Part shown: one piece after another, positions 1 to 12,967 of the stretch
Layout of the letters: every line of letters starts with the position of its first letter
How positions within the stretch are numbered: the stretch's first letter is position 1
Source: Haliclystus octoradiatus
Lineage: Eukaryota; Cnidaria; Staurozoa; Stauromedusae; Haliclystidae
Assembly (NCBI GenBank): GCA_916610825.1
Contig: OU744447.1
Location: 19,251,563-19,315,562, forward strand
Reading direction: 5' to 3'
DNA length: 64,000 nt
Position numbers and translations under genes: made by a program
Notes under the pieces: generated by a model
Databases searched by the model: none
Told to the model about the DNA's origin: nothing
Seen by the model: the letters and a program-made list of their open reading frames with translations, nothing else

Positions 1-649
1 AACTATCACCATTCTACGTACCGTGTACGTGCAGACTAGAGCCCAGTCTTCCTCTGAACTGCATACAGTCTACGCTCAGACTAGACCCAAAAATACCTAC
101 AGTCTGTATACCGTCTACGTGCAGACAAGAGCCCAGTCTCCCCTTTAACAGCCTACAGTCTACGTGTAGACTAGACCAAAAAATACCTACCGTCTGTATA
201 CAGTCTACGTGCAGACAAGAGCCCAGTCTCCCCTTTAACAGCATACAGTCTACGTGTAGACTAGACCCAAAAATACGTACAGTCTGCATACAGTCTAGGT
301 GCAGACTAGAGCCCAGTCTTCCAATGAACTGCATACAGTCTACGTGTAGACTAGACGTAAACTTCCAAACAGTCTTTAAAAAATCTACGTGCAGACTAGA
401 GCCCAGTCTTCCCATGAACTGCATAAAGTCTACGTGTAGACTAGACCAAAAATACCAACAGTCTGCATACAGTTTATGTGCAGACTAGAGCGCAGTCTTC
501 CTACGTTCTGCGTACGGTCTACATGCAGACTAGACCTCAAACTTTCACCACTATACGTACATTCTACCTGCAGACTAGAGCACAGCCTTTCTACGATCTG
601 CATACAGTCTACATGCAGACTAGACCCAAAACTACAATCAATCTACGTA
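1..649. repeat. Left block, repeated at 13396-14044
   Basis: Positions 1-649 match 13396-14044 at a constant offset of 13395 bp, with scattered substitutions. The block carries monomers of the 986-bp type (cacagcctttctacg, gacgtaaacttccaaacag) and continues leftwards beyond the window. The match ends near 650, where this copy has ctacatgcagactagaggcc and the other has ctacgtgcagactagaggcc followed by domain-2-like monomers. Confidence 0.82.
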
Positions 650-2896
650 CAGTCTACATGCAGACTAGAGGCCAGTCTTCCTACGGTATGCATACAGTCT
701 ATGTGCAGACTAAACCCCAAACTATCACCATTCTACGTACCGTGTACGTGCAGACTAGAGCCCAGTCTTCCTCTGAACTAAATACAGTATACGCTCAGAC
801 TAGACCCAAAAATACCTACAGTCTGTATACCGTCTACGTGCAGACAAGAGCCCAGTCTCCCCTTTAACAGCATACAGTCTACGTGTAGACTAAACCAAAA
901 AATACCTACCGTCTGTATACAGTCTACGTGCAGACAAGAGCCCAGTCTCCCCTTTAACAGCATACAGTCTACGTGTAGACTAGACCCAAAAATACGTACA
1001 GTCTGCATACAGTCTAGGTGCAGACTAGAGCCCAGTCTTCCCATGAACTGCATACAGTCTACGTGTAGACTAGACGTAAACTTCCAAACAGTCTTTAAAA
1101 AATCTACGTGCAGACTAGAGTCCTGTCTTCCTAAGGTCTGCATATAGTCTGCGTGCAGACTAGACCCCAAACTACCATCAGTCTACGTACAGTGTACGTG
1201 CAGATTAGAGCCCAGTCTTCCTCTGAACTGCATACAGTCTATGCTTAGACTAGACCCAAAAATACCTACAGTCTGCATACAGTCTACGTGCAGACTAGAG
1301 CCCAGTCTTCCCTTGAACTGCATACAGTCTACGTGTAGACTAGACCAAAAACTTCCCAACAGTCTGCATAAAATCTACGTGCAGACTAGAGCCCTGTCTT
1401 CCTAAGATCTGCATATAGTCTGCGTGCAGACTAGACCCCAAACTACCATCAGTCTACGTACAGTCTACGTGCAGATTAGAGCCCAGTCTTCCTTTGAACT
1501 GCATACAGTCTACGTGTCGACTAAACCCAAAAATACCAACAGTCTGCATACAGTCTACGTGCAGAGTAGAGCCCAGTCTCCCCTTTAACAGCATACAGTC
1601 TACAAGTAGACTAGACCCAAAACTACCATCAGTCTACGTGAAGTCTACGTGCAGATTAGAGCCCAGTCTTCCTCTGAACTGCATACAGTCTACGTGTCGA
1701 CTAAACTCAAAGCTACCAACAGTCTGCATACAGTCTTCGTGCAGACTAGAGCCCAGTCTCCCCTTTAACAGCATACAATCTACAAGTAGACTAGACCCAA
1801 AAATACCTACAGTCTGCATACAGTCTAGGTGCAGACTAGAGCCCAGTCTTCCCATGAACTGCATACAGTCTACGTGTAGACTAGACCCAAAAATTCCAAC
1901 AGTCTGCATATAGTCTATGTGCAGACTAGAGCGCAGTCTTCCTACGCTCTGCGTACTGTCTACATGCAGACTAGACCTCAAACTATCACCAGTATACGTA
2001 CATTCTACTTGCAGACTAGAGCACAGTCTTTGTACGATCTGCATACAGTCTACATGCAGACTAGACCCAAAACTACCATCAGTCTACGTACAGTCTACGT
2101 GCAGATTAGAGCCAAGTCTTCCTCTGAACTGCATACAGTCTACGTGTAGACTAGACCCAAATATACCTACAGTCTGCATACGGTCTACGTGCAGACTAAA
2201 GCCAAGTCTTCCAGTGAACTGCATACAGTCTACGTGTAGACTAGACCAAAAACTTCCCAACAGTCTGCATAAAATCTACGTGTAGACTAGAGCCCTGTCT
2301 TCCTAAGATCTGTATATAGTCTGCGTGCAGACTAGACCCCAAACTACCTTCAGTCTACTTACAGTCTACGTGCAGATTAGAGCCCAGTCTTCCTCTGAGC
2401 TGCATACAGTCTACGTGTCGACTAAACCCAAAAATACCAACAGTCTGCATACAGTCTACGTGCAGACTAGAGCCCAGTCTCCCCTTTAACAGCATAAAGT
2501 CTACAAGTAGATTAGACCCAAAAATACCTACAGTCTCCATACAGTCTAGGTGCAGACTAGACCCCAGTCTTCCCATGATTTGCATACAGTCTACATGTAG
2601 ATTAGACCAAAAATTTCCCAAAAGTCTGCATAAAATCTACGTGCAGACTAGAGCCCTGTGTTCCTAAGGTCTGCATATAGTCTTTGTGCAGACTAGATCC
2701 CAAACTAACATCAGTCTACGTACAGTCTACGTGCAGATTAGAGCCCAGTATTCCTCTGAACTGCATACAGTCTACGTGTCGACTAAACCCAAAAATACCA
2801 ACAGTCTGCATACAGTCTTCGTGAAGACTAAAGCCCAGTCTTCCCATGAACTGCATACAGTCTACGTGTAGACTAGACCCAAAAATACCGTCTGCA
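650..2896. repeat. Domain-1 monomers in mixed order
   Basis: Continuous A/B monomers without a clean 986-bp unit. The stretch at about 1.64-2.32 kb matches 5.04-5.72 kb at an offset of 3403 bp. The stretch at about 2.69-2.90 kb matches 5.73-5.94 kb at 3042 bp. The change of offset, 361 bp (8 x 45 + 1), corresponds to about eight monomers (roughly 2.33-2.69 kb) absent from the second copy. Confidence 0.8.
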
Positions 2897-3882
2897 TTCA
2901 GTCTATGTGCAGACTAGAGCGCAGTCTTCCTACGGTCTGCGTACAGTCTACATGCAGACTAGACATCAAACTATCACCAGTATACGTACATTCTACCCGC
3001 AGACTAGAGCACAGTCTTTCTACGATCTGCATACAGTCTACATGCAGACTAGACCCCAAACTACCATCAATCTACGTACAGTCTACATGCAGACTAGAGG
3101 CCAGTCTTCCTACGGTATGCATACAGTCTATGTGCAGACTAAACCTCAAACTATCACCATTCTACGTACCGTGTACGTGCAGACTAGAGCCCAGTCTTCC
3201 TCTGAACTGCATACAGTCTACGCTTAGACTAGACCCAAAAATACCTACAGTCTGTATACCGTCTACGTGCAGACAAGAGCCCAGTCTCCCCTTTAACAGC
3301 ATACAGTCTACGTGTAGACTAGACCAAAAAATACCTACCGTCTGTATACAGTCTACGTGCAGACAAGAGCCCAGTCTCTCCTTTAACAGCATACAGTCTA
3401 CGTGTAGACTAGACCCAAAAATACGTACAGTCTGCATACAGTCTAGGTGCAGACTAGAGCCCAGTCGTCCCATGAACTGCATACAGTCTACGTGTAGACT
3501 AGACGTAAACTTCCAAACAGTCTTTAAAAAATCTACGTGCAGACTAGAGGCCTGTCTTCCTAAGGTCTGCATATAGTCTGCGTGCAGACTAGACCCCAAA
3601 CTACCATCAGTCTACGTACAGTGTACGTGCAGATTAGAGCCCAGTCTTCCTCTGAACTGCATACAGTCTACGCTTAGACTAGACCCAAAAATACCTACAG
3701 TCTGCATACAGTCTTCGTGAAGACTAGAGCCCAGTCTCCCCTTTAACAGCATACAGGCTACAAGTAGACTAGACCCAAAAATACTTACAGTCTGCATGAA
3801 GTCTAGGTGCAGACTAGAGCCCAGTCTTCCCATGAACTGCATACAGTCTACGTGTAGACTAGACCCAAAAATACCGTCTGCA
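2897..3882. repeat. 986-bp domain-1 HOR unit
   Basis: It begins with the tcagtctatgtgcagactag monomer that follows the 4-bp-short monomer, and its order matches the parsed unit at 5939-6924, 3042 bp away. Few differences are visible between the two copies (for example cccatgaact preceded by cagtcgtc here and cagtcttc there). Confidence 0.85.
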
Positions 3883-5938
3883 TTCAGTCTATGTGCAGAC
3901 TAGAGCGCAGTCTTCCTACGGTCTGCGTACAGTCTACATGCAGACTAGACATCAAACTATCACCAGTATACGTACATTCTACCTGCAGACTAGAGCACAG
4001 TCTTTCTACGATCTGCATACAGTCTACATGCAGATTAGACCCCAAACTACCATCAATCTACGTACAGTCTACATGCAGACTAGAGGCCAGTCTTCCTACG
4101 GTATGCATACAGTCTATGTGCAGACTAAACCTTAAACTATCACCATTCTACGTACCGTGTACGTGCAGACTAGAGCCCAGTCTTCCTCTGAACTGCATAC
4201 AGTCTACGCTTAGACTAGACCCAAAAATACCTACAGTCTGCATACAGTCTAGGTGCAGACTAGAGCCCAGTCTTCCCATGAACTGCATACAGTCTACGTG
4301 TAGACTAGACGTAAACTTCCAAACAGTCTTTAAAAAATCTACGTGCAGACTAGAGGCCTGTCTTCCTAAGGTCTGCATATAGTCTGCGTGCAGACTAGAC
4401 CCCAAACTACCATCAGTCTACGTACAGTGTACGTGCAGATTAGAGCCCAGTCTTCCTCTGAACTGCATACAGTCTACGCTTAGACTAGACCCAAAAATAC
4501 CTACAGTCTGCATACAGTCTACGTGCAGACTAGAGCCCAGTCTTCCCATGAACTGCATACAGTCTACGTGTAGACTAGACCAAAAACTTCCCAACAGTCT
4601 GCATAAAATCTACGTGCAGACTAGAGCCCTGTCTTCCTAAGATCTGCATATAGTCTGCGTGCAGACTAGACCCAAACTACCATCAGTCTACGTACAGTCT
4701 ACGTGCAGATTAGAGCCCAGTCTTCCTTTGAACTGCATACAGTCTACGTGTCGACTAAACCCAAAAATACCAACAGTCTGCATACAGTCCACGTGCAGAG
4801 TAGAGCCCAGTCTCCCCTTTAACAGCATACAGTCTACAAGTAGACTAGACCCCAAACTACCATCAGTCTACGTGAAGTCTACGTGCAGACTATAGCCCAG
4901 TCTTCCCATGAACTGCATACAGTCTACGTGTAGACTAGACGTAAACTTCCAAACAGTCTTTAAAAAATCTACGTGCAGACTAGAGTCCTGTCTTCCTAAG
5001 GTCTGCATATAGTCTGCGTGCAGACTAGACCCCAAACTACCATCAGTCTACGTACAGATTAGAGCCCAGTCTTCCTCTGAACTGCATACAGTCTACGTGT
5101 CGACTAAACTCAAAGCTATCAACAGTCTGCATACAGTCTTCGTGCAGACTAGAGCCCAGTCTCCCCTTTAACAGCATACAATCTACAAGTAGACTAGACC
5201 CAAAAATACCTACAGTCTGCATACAGTCTAGGTGCAGACTAGAGCCCAGTCTTCCCATGAACTGCATACAGTCTACGTGTAGACTAGACCCAAAAATTCC
5301 AACAGTCTGCATATAGTCTATGTGCAGACTAGAGCGCAGTCTTCCTACGCTCTGCGTACAGTCTACATGCAGACTAGACCTCAAACTATCACCAGTATAC
5401 GTACATTCTACTTGCAGACTAGAGCACAGTCTTTGTACGATCTGCATACAGTCTACATGCAGACTAGACCCAAAACTACCATCAGTCTACGTACAGTCTA
5501 CGTGCAGATTAGAGCCAAGTCTTCCTCTGAACTGCATACAGTCTACGTGTAGACTAGACCCAAATATACCTACAGTCTGCATACGGTCTACGTGCAGACT
5601 AAAGCCAAGTCTTCCAGTGAATTGCATACAGTCTACGTGTAGACTAGACCAAAAACTTCCCAACAGTCTGCATAAAATCTACGTGTAGACTAGAGCCCTG
5701 TCTTCCTAAGATCTGTATATAGTCTGTTTGCAGACTAGATCCCAAACTACCATCAGTCTACGTACAGTCTACGTGCAGATTAGAGCCCAGTATTCCTCTG
5801 AACTGCATACAGTCTACGTGTCGACTAAACCCAAAAATACCAACAGTCTGCATACAGTCTTCGTGAAGACTAAAGCCCAGTCTTCCCATGAACTGCATAC
5901 AGTCTACGTGTAGACTAGACCCAAAAATACCGTCTGCA
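3883..5938. repeat. Shortened 986-type unit plus mixed-order monomers
   Basis: The unit starting at 3883 follows the 6925 unit at offset 3042 until about 4.22 kb, then at offset 3222. It has therefore lost 180 bp (four monomers), joining the ctacgcttagac monomer directly to the ctaggtgcagac one. From about 5.04 to 5.94 kb it repeats the 1.64-2.90 kb stretch with the eight-monomer deletion described there. Confidence 0.8.
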
Positions 5939-6924
5939 TTCAGTCTATGTGCAGACTAGAGCGCAGTCTTCCTACGGTCTGCGTACAGTCTACATGCAGA
6001 CTAGACATCAAACTATCACCAGTATACGTACATTCTACCCGCAGACTAGAGCACAGTCTTTCTACGATCTGCATACAGTATACATGCAGACTAGACCCCA
6101 AACTACCATCAATCTACGTACAGTCTACATGCAGACTAGAGGCCAGTCTTCCTACGGTATGCATACAGTCTATGTGCAGACTAAACCCCAAACTATCACC
6201 ATTCTACGTACCGTGTACGTGCAGACTAGAGCCCAGTCTTCCTCTGAACTGCATACAGTCTACGCTTAGACTAGTCCCAAAAATACCTACAGTCTGTATA
6301 CCGTCTACGTGCAGACAAGAGCCCAGTCTCCCCTTTAACAGCATACAGTCTACGTGTAGACTAGACCAAAAAATACCTACCGTCTGTATACAGTCTACGT
6401 GCAGACAAGAGCCCAGTCTCTCCTTTAACAGCATACAGTCTACGTGTAGACTAGACCCAAAAATACGTACAGTCTGCATACAGTCTAGGTGCAGACTAGA
6501 GCCCAGTCTTCCCATGAACTGCATACAGTCTACGTGTAGACTAGACGTAAACTTCCAAACAGTCTTTAAAAAATCTACGTGCAGACTAGAGGCCTGTCTT
6601 CCTAAGGTCTGCATATAGTCTGCGTGCAGACTAGACCCCAAACTACCATCAGTCTACGTACAGTGTACGTGCAGATTAGAGCCCAGTCTTCCTCTGAACT
6701 GCATACAGTCTACGCTTAGACTAGACCCAAAAATACCTACAGTCTGCATACAGTCTTCGTGAAGACTAGAGCCCAGTCTCCCCTTTAACAGCATACAGGC
6801 TACAAGTAGACTAGACCCCAAAATACTTACAGTCTGCATGCAGTCTAGGTGCAGACTAGAGCCCAGTCTTCCCATGAACTGCATACAGTCTACGTGTAGA
6901 CTAGACCCAAAAATACCGTCTGCA
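5939..6924. repeat. Reference domain-1 HOR unit, 22 monomers, 986 bp
   Basis: Fully parsed as 21 monomers of 45 bp and a last one of 41 bp (6884-6924). The first seven monomers correspond in order to domain-2 monomers 24, 25, 26, 27, 1, 2 and 3, which shows common descent of the two HORs. Distinctive later monomers are ctacgcttagac (6254), the gacgtaaacttccaaacag monomer with its cttta end (6524-6568), the following one beginning aaaaatctacg (6569) and the tgcagtctaggtg one (6839). It lacks the B-B pair and the gacaagggccc monomer of domain 2. Confidence 0.92.
6884..6924. repeat. 41-bp monomer with 4-bp deletion
   Basis: This B monomer reads aaaataccgtctgca where the standard monomer reads aaaataccaacagtctgca. 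The deletion marks the end of each 986-type unit (for example 8972-9012, 11060-11100, 17733-17773) and is a useful domain-1 landmark. Confidence 0.88.
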
Positions 6925-8679
6925 TTCAGTCTATGTGCAGACTAGAGCGCAGTCTTCCTACGGTCTGCGTACAGTCTACATGCAGACTAGACATCAAACT
7001 ATCACCAGTATACGTACATTCTACCTGCAGACTAGAGCACAGTCTTTCTACGATCTGCATACAGTCTACATGCAGACTAGACCCCAAACTACCATCAATC
7101 TACGTACAGTCTACATGCAGACTAGAGGCCAGTCTTCCTACGGTATGCGTACAGTCTATGTGCAGACTAAACCCCAAACTATCACCATTCTACGTACCGT
7201 GTACGTGCAGACTAGAGCCCAGTCTTCCTCTGAACTGCATACAGTCTACGCTTAGACTAGACCCAAAAATACCTACAGTCTGTATACCGTCTACGTGCAG
7301 ACAAGAGCCCAGTCTCCCCTTTAACAGCATACAGTCTACGTGTAGACTAGACCAAAAAATACCTACCGTCTGTATACAGTCTACGTGCAGACAAGAGCCA
7401 AGTCTCCCCTTTAACAGCATACAGTCTACGTGTAGACTAGACCCAAAAATACGTACAGTCTGCATACAGTCTAGGTGCAGACTAGAGCCCAGTCTTCCCA
7501 TGAACTGCATACAGTCTACGTGTAGACTAGACGTAAACTTCCAAACAGTCTTTAAAAAATCTACGTGCAGACTAGAGGCCTGTCTTCCTAAGGTCTGCAT
7601 ATAGTCTGCGTGCAGACTAGACCCCAAACTACCATCAGTCTACGTACAGTGTACGTGCAGATTAGAGCCCAGTCTTCCTCTGAACTGCATACAGTCTACG
7701 CTTAGACTAGACCCAAAAATACCTACAGTCTGCATACAGTCTACGTGCAGACTAGAGCCCAGTCTTCCCATGAACTGCATACAGTCTACGTGTAGACTAG
7801 ACCAAAAACTTCCCAACAGTCTGCATAAAATCTACGTGCAGACTAGAGCCCTGTCTTCCTAAGATCTGCATATAGTCTGCGTGCAGACTAGACCCAAACT
7901 ACCATCAGTCTACGTACAGTCTACGTGCAGATTAGAGCCCAGTCTTCCTTTGAACTGCATACAGTCTACGTGTCGACTAAACCCAAAAATACCAACAGTC
8001 TGCATACAGTCCACGTGCAGAGTAGAGCCCAGTCTCCCCTTTAACAGCATACAGTCTACAAGTAGACTAGACCCCAAACTACCATCAGTCTACGTGAAGT
8101 CTACGTGCAGACTATAGCCCAGTCTTCCCATGAACTGCATACAGTCCATTTGTAGACTAGACCCAAAAATACCAATTGTCTGCATACAGTCTATGTGCAG
8201 ACTAGAGCCCAGTCTTCCTACGGTCTGCATATAGTCTACGTGAAGAGTAGACTCCAAACTATCACCAGCATACGTACATTTTACGTGCAGACTAGAGCAC
8301 AGTCTTCCTACGGTCTGCATACAGTCTACGTGCAGACTAAACCCCAAACTACTATCAGTCTACGTACAGTCTACGTGCAGACTAGCGGCCAGTCTTCCTA
8401 CGGTATGCATATAGTCTGAGTGCAGACTAGACCCCAAACTACCATCAGTCTATGTACAGTCTACGTGCAGATTAGAGCCCAGTCTTCCTCTGAACTGCAT
8501 ACAGTCTACGTGTAGACTAAACCCAAAAATACCTACAGTCTGCATACAGTCTATTACAGACTAGAGCCCAGTCTTCCCATGAACTGCATACAGTCTACGT
8601 GTAGACTAGACCCAAAACTTCCCAACAGTCTGCATAAAATCTACCTGCAGACTAGAGCCCAAACTACCATCAGTCTACG

Positions 8680-8701
8680 TACAGTCTTCCTCTGAACTGC
8701 A
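8680..8701. repeat. 22-bp half monomer at an out-of-register junction
   Basis: Only the first 8 and last part of an A monomer remain (tacagtcttcctctgaactg and two more bases). The preceding 45 bp are an A/B hybrid (gcagactagagcccaaacta). The same fragment recurs at 10768-10789 and 12856-12877, so the deletion occurred before the 2088-bp triplication. Confidence 0.88.
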
Positions 8702-8791
8702 TGCAGTCTACGTGTCGAATAGACCAAAAAATACCAACAGTCTGCATACAGTCTACGTACAGACTAGAGACCAGTCTCCCCTTTAACAGCA

Positions 8792-10879
8792 TACAGTCTA
8801 CGCTTAGACTAGACCCAAAAATACCTACAGTCTGCATACAGTCTTCGTGAAGACTAGAGCCCAGTCTCCCCTTTAACAGCATACAGGCTACAAGTAGACT
8901 AGACCCAAAAATACTTACAGTCTGCATGCAGTCTAGGTGCAGACTAGAGCCCAGTCTTCCCATGAACTGCATACAGTCTACGTGTAGATTAGACCCAAAA
9001 ATACCGTCTGCATTCAGTCTATGTGCAGACTAGAGCGCAGTCTTCCTACGGTCTGCGTACAGTCTACATGCAGACTAGACATCAAACTATCACCAGTATA
9101 CGTACATTCTACCTGCAGACTAGAGCACAGTCTTTCTACGATCTGCATACAGTCTACATGCAGACTAGACCCCAAACTACCATCAATCTACGTACAGTCT
9201 ACATGCAGACTAGAGGCCAGTCTTCCTACGGTATGCATACAGTCTATGTGCAGACCAAACCCCAAACTATCACCATTCTACGTACCGTGTACGTGCAGAC
9301 TAGAGCCCAGTCTTCCTCTGAACTGCATACAGTCTACGCTTAGACTAGACCCAAAAATACCTACAGTCTGTATACCGTCTACGTGCAGACAAGAGCCCAG
9401 TCTCCCCTTTAACAGCATACAGTCTACGTGTAGACTAGACCAAAAAATACCTACCGTCTGTATACAGTCTACGTGCAGACAAGAGCCCAGTCTCCCCTTT
9501 AACAGCATACAGTCTACGTGTAGACTAGACTCAAAAATACGTACAGTCTGCATACAGTCTAGGTGCAGACTAGAGCCCAGTCTTCCCATGAACTGCATAC
9601 AGTCTACGTGTAGACTAGACGTAAACTTCCAAACAGTCTTTAAAAAATCTACGTGCAGACCAGAGGCCTGTCTTCCTAAGGTCTGCATATAGTCTGCGTG
9701 CAGACTAGACCCCAAACTACCATCAGTCTACGTACAGTGTACGTGCAGATTAGAGCCCAGTCTTCCTCTGAACTGCATACAGTCTACGCTTAGACTAGAC
9801 CCAAAAATACCTACAGTCTGCATACAGTCTACGTGCAGACTAGAGCCCAGTCTTCCCATGAACTGCATACAGTCTACGTGTAGACTAGACCAAAAAATTC
9901 CCAACAGTCTGCATAAAATCTACGTGCAGACTAGAGCCCTGTCTTCCTAAGATCTGCATATAGTCTGCGTGCAGACTAGACCCAAACTACCATCAGTCTA
10001 CGTACAGTCTACGTGCAGATTAGAGCCCAGTCTTCCTTTGAACTGCATACAGTCTACGTGTCGACTAAACCCAAAAATACCAACAGTCTGCATACAGTCC
10101 ACGTGCAGAGTAGAGCCCAGTCTCCCCTTTAACAGCATACAGTCTACAAGTAGACTAGACCCCAAACTACCATCAGTCTACGTGAAGTCTACGTGCAGAC
10201 TATAGCCCAGTCTTCCCATGAACTGCATACAGTCCATTTGTAGACTAGACCCAAAAATACCAATTGTCTGCATACAGTCTATGTGCAGACTAGAGCCCAG
10301 TCTTCCTACGGTCTGCATATAGTCTACGTGAAGAGTAGACTCCAAACTATCACCAGCATACGTACATTTTACGTGCAGACTAGAGCACAGTCTTCCTACG
10401 GTCTGCATACAGTCTACGTGCAGACTAAACCCCAAACTACTATCAGTCTACGTACAGTCTACGTGCAGACTAGCGGCCAGTCTTCCTACGGTATGCATAT
10501 AGTCTGAGTGCAGACTAGACCCCAAACTACCATCAGTCTATGTACAGTCTACGTGCAGATTAGAGCCCAGTCTTCCTCTGAACTGCATACAGTCTACGTG
10601 TAGACTAAACCCAAAAATACCTACAGTCTGCATACAGTCTATTACAGACTAGAGCCCAGTCTTCCCATGAACTGCATACAGTCTACGTGTAGACTAGACC
10701 CAAAACTTCCCAACAGTCTGCATAAAATCTACCTGCAGACTAGAGCCCAAACTACCATCAGTCTACGTACAGTCTTCCTCTGAACTGCATGCAGTCTACG
10801 TGTCGAATAGACCAAAAAATACCAACAGTCTGCATACAGTCTACGTACAGACTAGAGACCAGTCTCCCCTTTAACAGCA
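8792..10879. repeat. 2088-bp tandem block, copy 2
   Basis: Directly abuts copy 1 and copy 3. It shares several private variants with copy 3 (cagaccaaaccccaaac at about 9250, gcagaccagaggcctg at about 9655-9670, agactcaaaaatacgtac at about 9525), so copies 2 and 3 arose from each other after copy 1 separated. Confidence 0.9.
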
Positions 10880-12967
10880 TACAGTCTACGCTTAGACTAG
10901 ACCCAAAAATACCTACAGTCTGCATACAGTCTTCGTGAAGACTAGAGCCCAGTCTCCCCTTTAACAGCATACAGGCTACAAGTAGACTAGACCCAAAAAT
11001 ACTTACAGTCTGCATGCAGTCTAGGTGCAGACTAGAGCCCAGTCTTCCCATGAACTGCATACAGTCTACGTGTAGATTAGACCCAAAAATACCGTCTGCA
11101 TTCAGTCTATGTGCAGACTAGAGCGCAGTCTTCCTACGGTCTGCGTACAGTCTACATGCAGACTAGACATCAAACTATCACCAGTATACGTACATTCTAC
11201 CTGCAGACTAGAGCACAGTCTTTCTACGATCTGCATACAGTCTACATGCAGACTAGACCCCAAACTACCATCAATCTACGTACAGTCTACATGCAGACTA
11301 GAGGCCAGTCTTCCTACGGTATGCATACAGTCTATGTGCAGACCAAACCCCAAACTATCACCATTCTACGTACCGTGTACGTGCAGACTAGAGCCCAGTC
11401 TTCCTCTGAACTGCATACAGTCTACGCTTAGACTAGACCCAAAAATACCTACAGTCTGTATACCGTCTACGTGCAGACAAGAGCCCAGTCTCCCCTTTAA
11501 CAGCATACAGTCTACGTGTAGACTAGACCAAAAAATACCTACCGTCTGTATACAGTCTACGTGCAGACAAGAGCCCAGTCTCCCCTTTAACAGCATACAG
11601 TCTACGTGTAGACTAGACTCAAAAATACGTACAGTCTGCATACAGTCTAGGTGCAGACTAGAGCCCAGTCTTCCCATGAACTGCATACAGTCTACGTGTA
11701 GACTAGACGTAAACTTCCAAACAGTCTTTAAAAAATCTACGTGCAGACCAGAGGCCTGTCTTCCTAAGGTCTGCATATAGTCTGCGTGCAGACTAGACCC
11801 CAAACTACCATCAGTCTACGTACAGTGTACGTGCAGATTAGAGCCCAGTCTTCCTCTGAACTGCATACAGTCTACGCTTAGACTAGACCCAAAAATACCT
11901 ACAGTCTGCATACAGTCTACGTGCAGACTAGAGCCCAGTCTTCCCATGAACTGCATACAGTCTACGTGTAGACTAGACCAAAAAATTCCCAACAGTCTGC
12001 ATAAAATCTACGTGCAGACTAGAGCCCTGTCTTCCTAAGATCTGCATATAGTCTGCGTGCAGACTAGACCCAAACTACCATCAGTCTACGTACAGTCTAC
12101 GTGCAGATTAGAGCCCAGTCTTCCTTTGAACTGCATACAGTCTACGTGTCGACTAAACCCAAAAATACCAACAGTCTGCATACAGTCCACGTGCAGAGTA
12201 GAGCCCAGTCTCCCCTTTAACAGCATACAGTCTACAAGTAGACTAGACCCCAAACTACCATCAGTCTACGTGAAGTCTACGTGCAGACTATAGCCCAGTC
12301 TTCCCATGAACTGCATACAGTCCATTTGTAGACTAGACCCAAAAATACCAATTGTCTGCATACAGTCTATGTGCAGACTAGAGCCCAGTCTTCCTACGGT
12401 CTGCATATAGTCTACGTGCAGAGTAGACTCCAAACTATCACCAGCATACGTACATTTTACGTGCAGACTAGAGCACAGTCTTCCTACAGTCTGCATACAG
12501 TCTACGTGCAGACTAAACCCCAAACTACTATCAGTCTACGTACAGTCTACGTGCAGACTAGCGGCCAGTCTTCCTACGGTATGCATATAGTCTGAGTGCA
12601 GACTAGACCCCAAACTACCATCAGTCTATGTACAGTCTACGTGCAGATTAGAGCCCAGTCTTCCTCTGAACTGCATACAGTCTACGTGTAGACTAAACCC
12701 AAAAATACCTACAGTCTGCATACAGTCTATTACAGACTAGAGCCCAGTCTTCCCATGAACTGCATACAGTCTACGTGTAGACTAGACCCAAAACTTCCCA
12801 ACAGTCTGCATAAAATCTACCTGCAGACTAGAGCCCAAACTACCATCAGTCTACGTACAGTCTTCCTCTGAACTGCATGCAGTCTACGTGTCGAATAGAC
12901 CATAAAATACCAACAGTCTGCATACAGTCTACGTACAGACTAGAGACCAGTCTCCCCTTTAACAGCA
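10880..12967. repeat. 2088-bp tandem block, copy 3
   Basis: Near-identical to copy 2. Visible differences include tacgtgcagagtagac here against tacgtgaagagtagac there, ttcctacagtctgc against ttcctacggtctgc, and gaccataaaataccaac against gaccaaaaaataccaac. The 2088 period stops at 12968, where the expected ctacgcttagac monomer is replaced by a ctacaagtagac one. The three copies therefore span exactly 6264 bp. Confidence 0.9.

Larger units (their letters stand above)
6704..8791. repeat. 2088-bp tandem block, copy 1
   Basis: First of three directly abutting copies of 2088 bp. It begins with the ctacgcttagactag monomer at 6704 and ends with the tagagaccagtctcccc monomer. It differs from copies 2 and 3 at several bases (for example tacggtatgcgtac at about 7140-7152). 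It contains a 986-type unit from 6925 and then about 1.1 kb of other monomers, including the half monomer at 8680-8701. Confidence 0.9.

Noticed and set aside
5947-6618. A long + strand open frame encoding 15/30-residue Cys-rich repeats (223 codons), recurring in every 986-bp unit
   Set aside because: The opposite strand and a second + frame are open over the same bases, the frame has no non-repetitive ends, signal sequence or splice context, and its limits are set by the -4 and +1 indels of the satellite.
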